Assembly (NCBI GenBank): GCA_050084515.1
Contig: CM114271.1
Coordinates: 63,426,001 to 63,490,000 of the forward strand
Source of the DNA: Blasia pusilla
Lineage: Eukaryota > Marchantiophyta > Marchantiopsida > Blasiales
Direction: 5' to 3'
Length of the DNA stretch: 64,000 nucleotides
Positions 12,201-22,539 of the stretch are shown here, in pieces. A program made the position numbers and the translations under genes. How positions within the stretch are numbered: the first letter of the stretch is position 1; each line of letters starts with the position of its first letter. A model generated the notes under the pieces. That model saw only the letters and a list, made by a program, of their open reading frames with translations, was not told the DNA's origin and searched no databases.

Positions 12201-12333
12201 AAGGTCTACCCTGAGTTGCACAATCCCGTAACAGTCCCCAACGATTGGTTGCCTTAGCAAATGCAAGCGATGTCTCATGTTTGATGCTAGCAAAATCGAC
12301 TCAAAAGACGACTGGTCGGCAAGAAGGGGGTAC

Positions 12334-12460
12334 CAACCCAACGGGCTCCAACGGGTTCCAACTTGCATTGGGACACAAAAACAAAAAAAGGAAATGGGTG
12401 CTTCGCTACGCACGTCTCTGATTCCCAAATTTTGCAACCTATCGGATTCCGACAGGTTGC
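12334..12460. repeat. Two further palindrome copies
   Basis: CAACCCAACGGGCTCC... at 12334-12359 and GCAACCTATCGGATTCC... at 12434-12460 are diverged members of the same palindrome family, outside the 67-bp periodicity. Confidence 0.8.
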
Positions 12461-12564
12461 AACAGAATAGAATCCATTTGTCAGACAATCTCACCTACCA
12501 AACTTCAACTTGTCAGTCAAATTATGTCAGGAGAATCTGAGTCCCTATTCACTATAAATTAAAC

Positions 12565-12613
12565 ATTCTCATTCTCATTCCCATTCCCATTCTTATTCTC
12601 ATTCTTATTCTCA
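12565..12613 (+). repeat. (ATTCYC)n hexanucleotide repeat
   Basis: About eight hexamers alternating ATTCTC, ATTCCC and ATTCTT, lying 120 bp upstream of the first ATG of the MULE-like gene. It may simply be promoter-proximal simple sequence. Confidence 0.85.
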
Positions 12614-13694
12614 GTCTCCTCCCGGTGGAATCTATTGGGAATGGATAATTATGTGAAACTCACTTGTGGCAGTCATCTATCTGCCCTTCCTCAATCAGAA
12701 ATCGTTTGACCGCAAGCTCGTGAGTCTTTCATACCAATGGATGAAAATTTTCTCTTAGTTCAATTTCTTCTCCAAATTGAAACCATCTTTGTGTCCAAGG
12801 ATGTTAGGGAGGACGGTACGGAGGACATAATAGCTGAGACAATCGAGCCAATGATTGCAGACCGTAAAGTATGGAATCTCCTACCTCTAGAAAATGGTCA
12901 ATACAGAGTTTACGACTTGCCTCTGAATTCCTCAGTTTCCCAAGTAGACGGTCGAGAATTTCCTAGTGCACCGAGCTCTACGTTTGCAACTCCTAGCTCA
13001 GTAGATCCGGCATCGACTCCAACTTCACACGTTCGTTACAATGTTGTACTTCCTGAAGACATTCCGGATGTTGTCAACCTCAGTGGATCTGTCGGACACC
13101 AACCGGGTCCTCTGTCCGCCTACTCGTACCTCTTGCGAGTATCAAGCAATAGTTTGCTATCGTCTCTGGCCTTGAAAATGTTGAAGCACATTCTTGTCGA
13201 CGAGCTGCCGCCCACGTACGATGGTAATTGCATTTTTGAGTTGCCTCCACTTGCAGCTCCTGCTCAAAAGAACGATGGAGGACGCTTGAAGGGTATGGAC
13301 AGAAAGTCTGATTGTCATCGATGGTGCAGGCTTCAATGGACTAGTGCTTCAATTCCAGATGGTCCTTGGATTGTCTCCCACCGCCAATGCGTTGGAGCCT
13401 TGGAGTGTAGAAGTCCAGCATGCCCGTATCTAGAGCGCAACGGGCGGGTCAATACGTCGTAATTCCCCCCCAAGAATGCAGAAACTTCATATGAGGTTGG
13501 TGCTACCATACCGCCGGGAGGCCATCGATGTCCTCATTGTCAGGCATCCCCTTTCTGCGTTGGAGCGTGTCCTGCATACATATTTTTCATTAACCACGAC
13601 TTGGGTTCCACGTCAGAGTACACAAGGCTGACAGTTCATGTTGGCTCCCAAACTCATCCTATGACCGATGCAATTCAGAGACACATCAAGGACG

Positions 13695-14115
13695 TGTTGG
13701 ATTCTCAACATCCACTTCTCTAAGCACCATTAATCTGATGGGCCCCCTTGTATGAGGAGAAGCTTAGATTCATGGTTCCGACTTAGACGTCGAAGGAGTC
13801 ATAGTACTATGACGTAGGTGGTTTTAGGAGTAGCGTTACTAGGTTTATCTAACCCTATATTGCATCAGAGTGCGGGGAACCCTGATGCAATATTTTTCTA
13901 TTAATAGAAACAAAGAAAAATAGGTAAAAACCCTAGTTTTCTCGAGTAGTCAAATAGTCGGGAGCCGCAGCAGTAGTGCATTCTCGTATGTCGAGTTATC
14001 TCCCAGTTCAGGTTCCATCAAAGCTCTTCTGTGAGCGCACGGACGGACTAGGCCACTTTGTATCTCTAAGTTTTGTAAAGATTTCAGTGATTTCGTCACT
14101 TTCTGTTTTCTCACA
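13695..14115 (+). mobile_element. Solo LTR (421 bp), TG...CA, inserted in the MULE gene
   Basis: It begins TGTTGGATTCTCAACATCC and ends TTTCTGTTTTCTCACA. The flanks are GGACG (13690-13694) and GGAGG (14116-14120), a 5-bp target duplication with one mismatch. A second copy, reverse-oriented and ~90 percent similar by eye, lies at 55253-55690. The two differ by small indels, including AT-rich sequence near 13890. No internal retroviral genes accompany either copy, so both look like solo LTRs left by recombination. The copia/gypsy class cannot be decided from an LTR alone. Confidence 0.85.
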
Positions 14116-14948
14116 GGAGGATGTGGGGAAGAAAGTGGCCGAGGTCTACAGAAACTCTCCGGGTTCAAAGCCCGAAGTGATCAAGTTAACAACAGCATCA
14201 CAAATTTGTGAACAACTTCTTGGAATCCCTGGACAGGGCGAGATCACGGCTGTTGAGGAGAAACAACTATTGGAAAATCTCGCATTTCTTGCTGATCCTG
14301 AATGCTTCCGGAATTTGCTGCGTCAAATACGGGTACTGGATAGAAAGACGGCCGAAATGGATGCCATTGCCAAAATCAAGGCCAACTCCAGATTTCCATT
14401 CATTTAGAGATGGCAGTTCATGGGCCAGGGAGGCAAAGGATCCAGAGCCTATGTCTTCAAAATATCAACGACAGGTCCGTCGAGTGGCCTCGATCTTATA
14501 GATCGAATGAGGGAAGGGGAAGATCTTTACGACAGCTGGGTAAGCTTTGATATTTGCTACAAAGTGCTGAACGGATGGTTGACAATGGGTGCTCACGTTT
14601 ATGACCATGTGGAGAAGGGACTCAAAACTATATTTGTCTGTGAAGTAAAAGGAGAAGACGTTGGAAGTTTGAAGATGTGCTGGTTACTCTTATTGGAGGT
14701 GGTGAAGGAAAACAAAAGGCCACCTCCGAAAATTTATGGGTTTATGGCGGACAATGCACAACCTGGGTGGATTGCTATCACGGAAGTGTTTTGGGGTGGA
14801 GAGGTTGAATCGAAGAGGGAAAGGTCGGATGATTTCCTTTGGCAACAGTCTGTGACTCGGTACACCAAATCTTGCATCAAGGAGAATAAGAGGACAAAAC
14901 ATGTCACTCTACTCCAACGCTGCAAGGATAGCAAAATCTTGAAATATG

Positions 14949-14996
14949 CCACCCATGAAGTTCTTCTTGGAATGCCAAGAAGAACTTCATGGGTGG
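14949..14996. repeat. Perfect 22-bp inverted repeat with 4-bp loop in coding DNA
   Basis: Arm 14949-14970 (CCACCCATGAAGTTCTTCTTGG) is matched without error by its reverse complement at 14975-14996, loop AATG. The right arm continues in the frame of the conserved GWWRKHA block, whereas the left arm puts the upstream reading out of frame. The left arm therefore looks like an inverted copy made by template switching during replication. Confidence 0.95.
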
Positions 14997-15095
14997 TGGA
15001 GGAAACATGCGATTGAGGGGAAGGACAAAGAGTTATGCTCTTGGCTGAGTTGGTGGATTGTACGAATGAGATAATGGGGAAACTTCATGCGGGAG

Positions 15096-15474
15096 GTGAG
15101 TTCACTAATTTGTCTCATCAAGCTCACGCTGAAGCGTGGGCTCTATAGGATTTCAAACTGAAAAAACCAACCAACTTGTCGGATGCGATAGGTTGCCTGA
15201 GGGTTCAACCCGTCGGTAACACATGGGTTGCCTGTGTGTGCAGTCAGTCGGAAACCGACGGGTTACAAGTCACATGGCCAAATTTACTTGCAACCCGTCG
15301 GAATCGGACGGGTTGCACTAGGTGGTTCCTGGGTGTTGCAACACGTCAGGAACCGACAGGTCGCAGTCATTCATGGGATGCCTCGGCCTTGCAACCCGTC
15401 TAGTTCCAATAGGTAGCTTATTTCTTTGACTTCTCAGCTATTTTCGTTCCCTTCTCACATTGGGGTCATTGCAG
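15096..15474 (+). other. Intron of the MULE-like gene carrying palindrome cluster 3
   Basis: Donor GAG|GTGAGT and acceptor TTGCAG|GGATTG are both in phase 0. Splicing joins WGNFMRE to GLNIHENALC. Six palindrome copies sit inside, at 15172-15196, 15206-15231, 15241-15266, 15290-15316, 15338-15364 and 15391-15417. This parallels the cluster in intron 2 of the minus-strand gene. Confidence 0.7.
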
Positions 15475-17036
15475 GGATTGAACATTCATGAAAATGCCCT
15501 CTGCCCCAACACAAGTGGAGCAGAAAGTGTTCATTCCTCCTGGAGGTCGTCACAAGCATGCCAAAGAATTTCACTTGTGGAGGCATGCTAACAAGACCAG
15601 GCAAGAGCAATGCTACAGTCTGCACCATCCCATATCTTCCTCACAAAAGGCATAACAAAAGGAAGGGGGCCTTCAATCTACGAGCTTTATGTCAGGGCGG
15701 CTGTGAGATCTGGTGATGAGAAACTCTATGTGGAAGCCTTCAACCGGTGCCTAGCAGGAACTCCCCTTGAGAAAGACGTACACATTAGTGGGGATATTCG
15801 TGGGCGCGTTTCAAGATGTCCCACACAGATGGTCGTAGAGCAGTCCGAGCGAGACTCATGGAGACCAAATAAGTATCTTGACTTCAGGCAGGTGAAGAGG
15901 TAGCATCGAGGAACGAACCCGGTGATTGATTTGGATGAGGAAATCACGCCACCCAAGTATTCAGGGATCCCGGATTGCTCCCAAATCTGTGATGGAGTAA
16001 CTTCTCCAAAAGTAGTGAATGTTTTATTTCAAAAGCCCTCCGTTGCTGGAAGTTCGTAACATCCGGTCGTTGGGGTGGTTCAACAATATGGGATTCCGGT
16101 CATGGAGGTGGATTGCAACCTGAAACGGTGGCATATATCTTAGAGCAACCCCGGATGTGGACCCACTTGCAGGGCAGGATCTGATGGCATTAGGAGAGCA
16201 TGCGGCACTTTCCTAAATAAGAACTCTACAAGGACTAGACAGACGACCACTGCCTGGGTTTTGGGGACTCAAAACCTTTGATTGTTTCACAAGGACCGGG
16301 GATCAATTGAAGTGCTTCTTCTGCCCAAATGAATCTTGCGCTTTCCGCAAGTCTTATCCGGCTGCCATTGGAGCTCCGAGGAATACCCCTACGATTTGGC
16401 CCATCGCCCAAGATTGATGTCAACATGTACCCGGAGAAGGTGGATGATCTCAAACCACTATTTCTGTTTGAGTCTAGAAATGGGGTGAAGAGAAACAAAA
16501 TGTGTAGGCCAACGGTGCAGAGAGCGAAGCGAATTGCATCAGCTCGAGAGGCAAAAATGGAGATCATCGCCATAAAAGATGTCCACAATGGTAATGGACT
16601 AGGAAGGATGTATTGGGTCAGGAACAACATTGTAAATTCAAGTGTCACAGGGGTGTATGTGGTGCACATCTGTTGCTTTCCCACATGTTCATATGATGAC
16701 TTTGTCTAAAGAGAGACAAGTGGCAAAAGGTATTTCCCTTGTAAGCACATGTACTATGTGTTGCTTGTAGTTTTAAGAGAGTCGGAGGTAGGAGTAGGAA
16801 TCCACCAACCAATTATGTCCCTCAAAGAAGTGCGAAGTATTCTAAACAAACCACTTTGAGGATGCAAAATGAGGTTTTAGATTGTACTTTCATTTTCCAA
16901 AACCTTCACTTTGAGCTTGAACCCTGTTCAGCCCAAGGCAAATGATAGATTTTTTCCAGACCTTGGATTGAAAAAGTAATTGGTTCCACACTTATGATTC
17001 CACTGATTTTTCAGTATTCTAAATTTTGTGCAAATT

Positions 17037-17063
17037 GCAACTCGTCGGACTCACATGGGTTGC
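17037..17063. repeat. Last palindrome copy, near the right end of the composite element
   Basis: GCAACTCGTCGGACTCACATGGGTTGC is an imperfect member. No further intact copy is seen to the right. About 210 bp further on the Ty3/gypsy sequence begins abruptly, so the composite element probably ends between 17063 and 17277. Confidence 0.7.
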
Positions 17064-17282
17064 TAAAATGTGGAAGAGGAAAAACAAATCTGTGGGAGTG
17101 CTTAAAAACTGAGAAGAAAAGTGCAAAAAATTACACAAAAAGTTTCCTCTTTTCAACCCGACGGAAACTCTCTTCAAATCATAGGAAACTCTCTTAAAAA
17201 AAAAGTATCTCTTTGGGTTGAAGGTAGTTTCCTCTCTCCTCTCTTCCTCTCTTCCTCTCCTCTTACCACACCTTGGGCGCCC

Positions 17283-18360
17283 ATGGACGATTACCATGAG
17301 TTCTCCAATAGATATGCCCAATTGAGGCATGGCAACTCTACTATGACCCACACTATGTGTCATGGACGGAGCCGTTCCCAGATGAGGAGGAGGAGTCAGG
17401 AGAGGCTACTTCCTCTTCCACTAGTGATGTTTTAGGAGGGGTCACTCGCACTAGAGCAGTTCCACCGTCTAGTCGGGTTCGTCCCAGGTTCAACCCTGTG
17501 GTTGAGTTCTTTGCTGAGTTGAGGGCGAGCTACCAGGGGGTACGGACGGAGAAGTTGCGGAGCATCCACGACTTCCAGAGGCGCCTGGGTGAGAGTTTGC
17601 GTAAGGCTTACACTTGCTTGCGCTGGTTGATCAACGTCACTCAAGGGGTGACAGAGGCTCAGGCTATCCAATCATGGTACGTGATGCTGGACTAGATCCT
17701 TCGGACACGGGTACGGGAGCGGGTGCTTCTTATGAACACCTCCCCTACGTTGAGAGATATTTTTAGGACCACCGAGAACATTGAGCGCAACATGGCGGAG
17801 GAGAGAGTAGCCACTATGGGTTCTGGGCGAGAGCAGTCACGATTGTCTACACCACCTATGCAACAATGTGGACTCCGAGATAGGTCGACTGTGGCACCAC
17901 GAGCTCAAGGAGGATACCGAGAGGCCGTGCCACAGAGACTTGCGCCTTCATATGCGGCTCAGAAGCTGTCGCCTACTTTTACTTGTTGGTCATGTGGTGA
18001 AGCCCATCATCAACGCGATTGCACTCGTAAGGGTCATGGACGTGTGCCTCAGCATGGAGGAGGAGATGGTGCTGCACCAGGAGGTTATCAATGTGACTAT
18101 TGTCAGAGGTATGGTCATACACGCGCCAGGTGTTTCACTTTACATCCGAGGTTATGTCCGGATCGAGAGCCGGAGAGGGCACCAGAGCAAGTAGCCGGTC
18201 TGGGTGGGCTAGAGATCGTGCACCAGGTGGTCCCGTTGGGGGACAAGGAGCTGGAGTTGCCCGACAGGGTGGTGGAGCTGCCCATGGAGGAGGTAGAGTA
18301 CCACCACCTAGACGCGCCAAGGGATACGCCGGATGTGAGGCTGGGATGGTTGCTTAGATA
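17283..18360 (+). pseudogene. gag of copy 1 with two zinc knuckles
   Basis: The first ATG, 17283, corresponds to an internal Met of the longer gag in copy 2. A 4-bp deletion near 17316 shifts the frame before DPHYVSWTEPF. The body (17357-17695, TAG, then 17723-18361) carries the capsid-like segment with FNPVVEFFAEL and LRWLINVTQGV. The first knuckle, CWSCGEAHHQRDC (17984-18022), is one residue short of the canonical spacing. The second, CDYCQRYGHTRARC (18092-18133), is canonical CX2CX4HX4C. A Gly/Glu-rich region follows. Knuckles bind element RNA during packaging. Confidence 0.88.
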
Positions 18361-19502
18361 GAGCAGCTACAAGAGCAGATTGCCGCCATGGCATTGAGGT
18401 TACCCGATGCCGGATCCGTGACATCAACATCATATGGAGCAACCAGAGATATGGAGGATCCTGGTTGGATGTGCGGGGTTGCCCACATGGAGGCCGCCGT
18501 AGTTGTGACGCGTGGAGCAGCCGTAGAGTTGGAGCCATAGCGAGGGGAAGCCAGAAAATAGACTAGGCTTCCTCAATCTTTCACGTTGTCCGAAGCGATG
18601 AGGATCTCATGGATGGGTCCTAATCAAAGTTCTTGGAGAGTTGGTGATGTTGTTGGTGTGCAGGCATAGAGGACGATGGGAGAAGCAAGTGCGGCGACTC
18701 CTAATTTTGATGCTCAAGAGGGGCATGTGTCAAGCACGTAGTAGTTGGGGGTGACCACCATTGTGTACCGCACTCCTTTATTTTCTGCTTCCGATGTTAT
18801 GATGTTGGGGGCTACGCCGCCGAGGCTTTGCGGCTGGCCGCTTCACTAGGTGAGCGCGGAGTTGGAGTTCCTGCATCACATTCAGAGGTGATTGCAAAGG
18901 AGGTGATGGACCTACCCTTGGATCGGATACTCGGGCCATCCACGTCAGACTCATGGCAGGCTACGGCTGCTAGGATGACGGAGATGCTCGCTAGACCCGC
19001 GATAGAGCGTGCCATGGCTTCTCATGGTGTTGTGTTGCTGAATAATCGAGGAGAGGTTTTCTAGTTGGTGAGTCTCGGAGGTAGAGCTTTTAGTCCGCAG
19101 CGCGTCTTGTTGGATTTAGGAGCGCAACCCCTGATGTTGGGGAAAGCGTCATTTAGAGGATTGGGCTTGACGAGAGCCGATGTGGAGCGTTGTCCATTCC
19201 AGATACAAACATCCTTGGGTGGAGCGAGTACCACATAGTATATTACCCGACAGGATGTAGTGGTGAGGATTCGCCAAGGACATCCTACAGATGTGTCCGT
19301 GGTGCGAGCCAAGGCGATAGTGACTGATGCAGAGTCCTACGACGTCTTGGTTGGTGGTGCAGTGTTATACCCGATGGGGTTTTCCCTGGATTACTGGGAG
19401 GAGTCAGTGTCCTACAAACTAGGATGGGAGTCAGGTGATGGGCGCCTTAGCTCATTACCCATTCGATTCACAGGTTAAGTGATCGAGTGACGGCCCAGAG
19501 AG
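18361..19502 (+). pseudogene. Gag-pro linker and aspartic protease of copy 1
   Basis: In the frame beginning EQLQEQIAAMALRLPDA a linker with several TAG codons leads to ASLGERGVGVPASH. The retropepsin active-site block reads LLDLGAQPLML with Asp at 19113-19115; LG replaces the usual S/T-G. A flap/C-terminal region follows (VVRAKAIVTDAESYDVLVGG, LYPMGFSLDYW), ending at TAA 19476-19478. The same region is present in copy 2 at 28407-29075. The protease would mature Gag-Pol. Confidence 0.75.
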
Positions 19503-20790
19503 GTGGCGACCTTAGCAGCATTTAGCAGTGCCATCACTTGGCCTAGTGATTTGATTGAGGGACATGTCCATGCAGAGGATACTACCGTTCTTGACATTTC
19601 TATGGAGAGGAGTGTTATGGTAGCCGCATCATTTCGTGGAGGAGAGGTGCTGTTGTGGGGCTCGATTGAGAAGCTTCGACGATTGGCAGATGAGCACGTG
19701 CAAACCGCGTGGAGCGAGACGTTTGCACCGGAGCTTGACGAGTCTGAGGAACCCGAGGTAGCAGGGAGTGCTACAATGACACCCTTGGAGATCACACCCA
19801 TTGTGTGGCGTATTCCGGAGGAGGGTATTCATGTGTTAGATCTCTTTGGAGGGATTAGCACTAGGTTAGCTGCTGTCTTGCAAGCAGGAGTGCGAGTGCA
19901 GTAGTACCTGTATGTGGAGAGTGATGATGTTGCAAGGCGCGTCTCACTACGACACATAGCGCAGTTACGCCTACGTTTTCCCAACTTGTTGTCTGCATCC
20001 GCGGTATAGGGGTACTAGAGTTCCCTACTGAGGGATATCTCGTTGTTGAGGGCGCAGGACTTGGAGCGGGTAGGGACCATTGATTTGGTCATTGCAGGTT
20101 GGCCATGTCAGGGTCAATCGAGTGCTGGACGAGGTATCGGGTTGGTTGACACTCGATCCAGGTTATTTTGGGAGATGCTGAGGGTCTTGAGATATTTACA
20201 TGAGCATCAGTCCCGTTCTCCGGCTTACATTCTGGAAAATGTACCAATTTTGGGCAATTCGAGGTTACGGGTGGTGATGAGTGCACATCAAGTGCGTGCC
20301 TAGATCAACCCAACATTAGTTTTGGATGCGGCGAGTGTGGATTCTCGAGCAAATGCCCACGTCTATGGTGAACCAACATGGTATCACACGAGGTGTTGCG
20401 GAGGGCGTATGCAAGAGTAGAGCGCCCCTCCCACTTGTTAGTGGATTCCATTTTGGATCCGGGTCGTCGATCATAGGTAGTGAGGCACGATGATCGACCG
20501 CCATTGACTATGGTCAACAGGGTAGGGCGGCTGCGGGCAGCCTTTCCCACGTTTGTGAGTTTTCTCGCTTCCTATGCATACAAGGAGGCCGGTCCTAGCT
20601 TGGTTTGGGATGATCAGGTTTAGAGGTTGGTGGAGCCCAACGCTGACGAGAGAGAGCGGGCAATGGGATTTCCCACAATAGTGGCGGTAGTACCGTTAGT
20701 GTCACAGGCATCACGACGCCATGTCTTGGGTCAGGCGATGGACCTGAACTGCTTGACATGGATTTTCAGCTTGGGAGTGGCTGAGCAGCA
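19503..20790 (+). pseudogene. Cytosine-5 DNA methyltransferase domain encoded by the retrotransposon (copy 1)
   Basis: After a ~110-residue linker, motif I reads VLDLFGGIST (19836-19865), followed by a motif II-like YLYVESDDVA. Motif IV reads GWPCQGQSSAGRG with the catalytic Cys at 20106-20108, then GLVDTRSRLFWE. Motif VI is ILENVP (Glu-Asn-Val at 20235-20243). A motif VIII-like PRLW-x-TN lies near 20358. In another frame, motif IX reads ERERAMGFP (about 20648-20674) and motif X RRHVLGQAMDLN (about 20714-20749). The linear order I-IV-VI-VIII-IX-X is DNMT3-like, not the permuted order of plant DRM enzymes. C5-methyltransferases transfer methyl from AdoMet to cytosine. Stops (for example TAG after AGVRVQ) and at least two frame changes disable this copy. 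The location between PR and RT is shared with copy 2, so it belongs to the element. Confidence 0.85.
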
Positions 20791-20944
20791 TCATATGAGA
20801 TCGCGACAGATCACAGCGGTTGCGTTGGTGAACTCCATGCCTACCAAGACGGTGGAGGCAGTGGCTGGGGGCGAGGCTCGAGGAGATCGACACACCAGGG
20901 AAGATCGGGAGAGACACCCTTGGACTTCTTCGGATGTTTTGTAG

Positions 20945-22330
20945 GTACGCCAGGAGATGATAGCTAGAGCATCGAGCGTGGTTCCGGGCATTGCATGTGG
21001 AGGAGATCAAAGTTTGCAGCTAGTTGTAGGAGAGCGGCCAAGTGTTGGTGTTCTAGACAGGGTTGCACCATAGCAATCATCAATACCCGCGCCGGAGAGT
21101 CCTATCGTAGTCATGATGGAGACTTGGGAGCCTGATATGGGCCCTAAGTTGACAGGAGAAGAGCGGCGCCAGATACATCAGTTCCTTAGGAGTTATAGGA
21201 GCTGATTTGTGTTTAGCATGGAGGATTTGGATACTTTGAAGGGACCAGGGATCCGCATTGAGTTGTTGAGTGATACGCCGATCTTCTGACGTTTCTACAG
21301 GTACAGTCATATGGAGAGGGCTCTGATTCAGAGTAGGAGCCAAGACTTGGTTCGAGCAAGACTAGTGGAGATGTCGCATGGGGAGTATGCATCTGCCATT
21401 GTCATGCTTGCCAAGAAGGATGTGCATGGCAATTGGACGGATAGGCGGATGTGTGGGGATTACCGGCCTATCAATCGGCAAAAGAAGTCCGATAGGTATG
21501 CCATGCCCATTCCTGAGGAGATCTTTGATGCGATTGGTCACGCAAAGGTCTTTAGTTCATTGGATTTGCAAGCCAGATACCATCTGCTGCCTATGACATT
21601 TTGGGGCATCGATCCTCACGGGAAGGATTGTTTGTACCAGTGGCGGTTCTTACCATTTGGGTTAAAGAATGCCCCGGATGAGTTTCAGAGGGTCATGGAT
21701 AGGATCTTGGTAGGTTTGGATTTTGCTAGGTGTTATATTGATGACATCGTAGTCTTTAGTGCCACGGTTGAAGAGCATGAGCGACATCTAGAGGAGGTGT
21801 TCCGTCGATTGCAGTTACATGGGCTAAAGCTACATCCAGGCAAGTATAAGTTCTTCTACGACCAGATTGAGTACTTAGGTCATACGATATAACTAGATGG
21901 CCTTGGTGTTCAGCAGACAAAGGTAGAGGGTATTTCACGCATTCCACGCCCTACAGATGTAAGCCGCATTCGTGCATTCATTGGATTGGCGAACTTCTAT
22001 CAGCAGTATGTCAAGGAATTCAGTTCGATTGCGAAGCCACTGACCTTGCTGACCAAGGTGGATCATGAGTGGCACTGGGGGGATGAGCAGGAGCAAGCAT
22101 TTCAACTGCTCAAGGACAAATTGACGTCTGCGCCCTTCTTATTCGGCAACCCCTTTACCATCATCACTGATTATCAACCACTAAAGTGTTTGATGGAGTC
22201 CGACAAGCTTACAAGGAAGCTTGCGAGATAGGCTCTGTTGCTGCAGGAGTACGATTTTCAGGTGGTACATAGACTTGGGACGCTCAACTAGGATGCAGAT
22301 GGGCTGAGTTGTAACCCATGCCCGAGTTAG
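20945..22330 (+). pseudogene. Reverse transcriptase and RNase H remnant of copy 1
   Basis: The RT core is well preserved in 21311-21892: RMCGDYRPINRQ, SSLDLQARYHLL, WRFLPFGLKNAPDEFQRVMD and the catalytic YIDDIVVFS (Tyr-Ile-Asp-Asp at 21734-21745), then LHPGKYKFF and YLGHTI. After TAA it continues with IRAFIGLANFYQQYV and PLTLLTK. The RNase H domain is mostly deleted: SAPFLFG joins directly to NPFTIITDYQPLKCLM, skipping the catalytic centre. The tail of the connection, LQEYDFQVVHRLG and DADGLS, remains. Confidence 0.92.
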
Positions 22331-22539
22331 CGAGATGCGACTGGAGCTCGATGGCATGGAGAGAGTGATGAGGAGTCAGTGCTAGGATGACACGCGTCAG
22401 CCTATTTAGGCTTGTTGGCTATGGAGAGCCAGAGTGTGGAGACTTTGATAGCAAGGTGTGATGGAGAGTCCTTGGATCCCAAGGCCAGTGAGGAGACGAC
22501 GTGTGGCCGAGATATTCACGATGATGGAGTAGTCTTGGA

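Larger units (their letters stand above)
12737..16859 (+). pseudogene. MULE-like transposase gene, broken by an LTR, stops and frameshifts
   Basis: The frame opens at ATG 12737 and, allowing for TAA at 13460-13462, runs to 13694 through clustered Cys/His (CxHRW, CVGALEC, CPHC, CVGAC). A solo LTR (13695-14115) interrupts it. Removing the LTR plus 5 bp rejoins IKD to DVGKKV in frame. The frame continues past TAG at 14407 to a hydrophobic core ending in GFMADNAQPGW, which fits the second acidic block of Mutator-type DDE transposases. An inverted repeat at 14949-14996 shifts the frame, then GWWRKHAIEG leads to a GTGAGT donor. After the intron (15096-15474) the next exon reads ENALCPNTSGAES with one TAA. 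The C-terminal exon (16329-16859) ends in a degenerate SWIM finger, CCFPTCSYDDF followed by FPCKHMYYVLL. MULE transposases typically pair a DDE domain with a C-terminal SWIM finger. The link between 15900 and 16329 is unresolved. Confidence 0.62.

Noticed and set aside
19061-19312. Antisense ORFs over the protease and RT regions
   Set aside because: They are shadows of the retroviral-type frames, which carry the catalytic motifs.
19503-20790. Reading the methyltransferase as a host DNMT gene hit by transposons
   Set aside because: It is on the element strand between PR and RT, without host introns, and copy 2 has the same domain in the same place.
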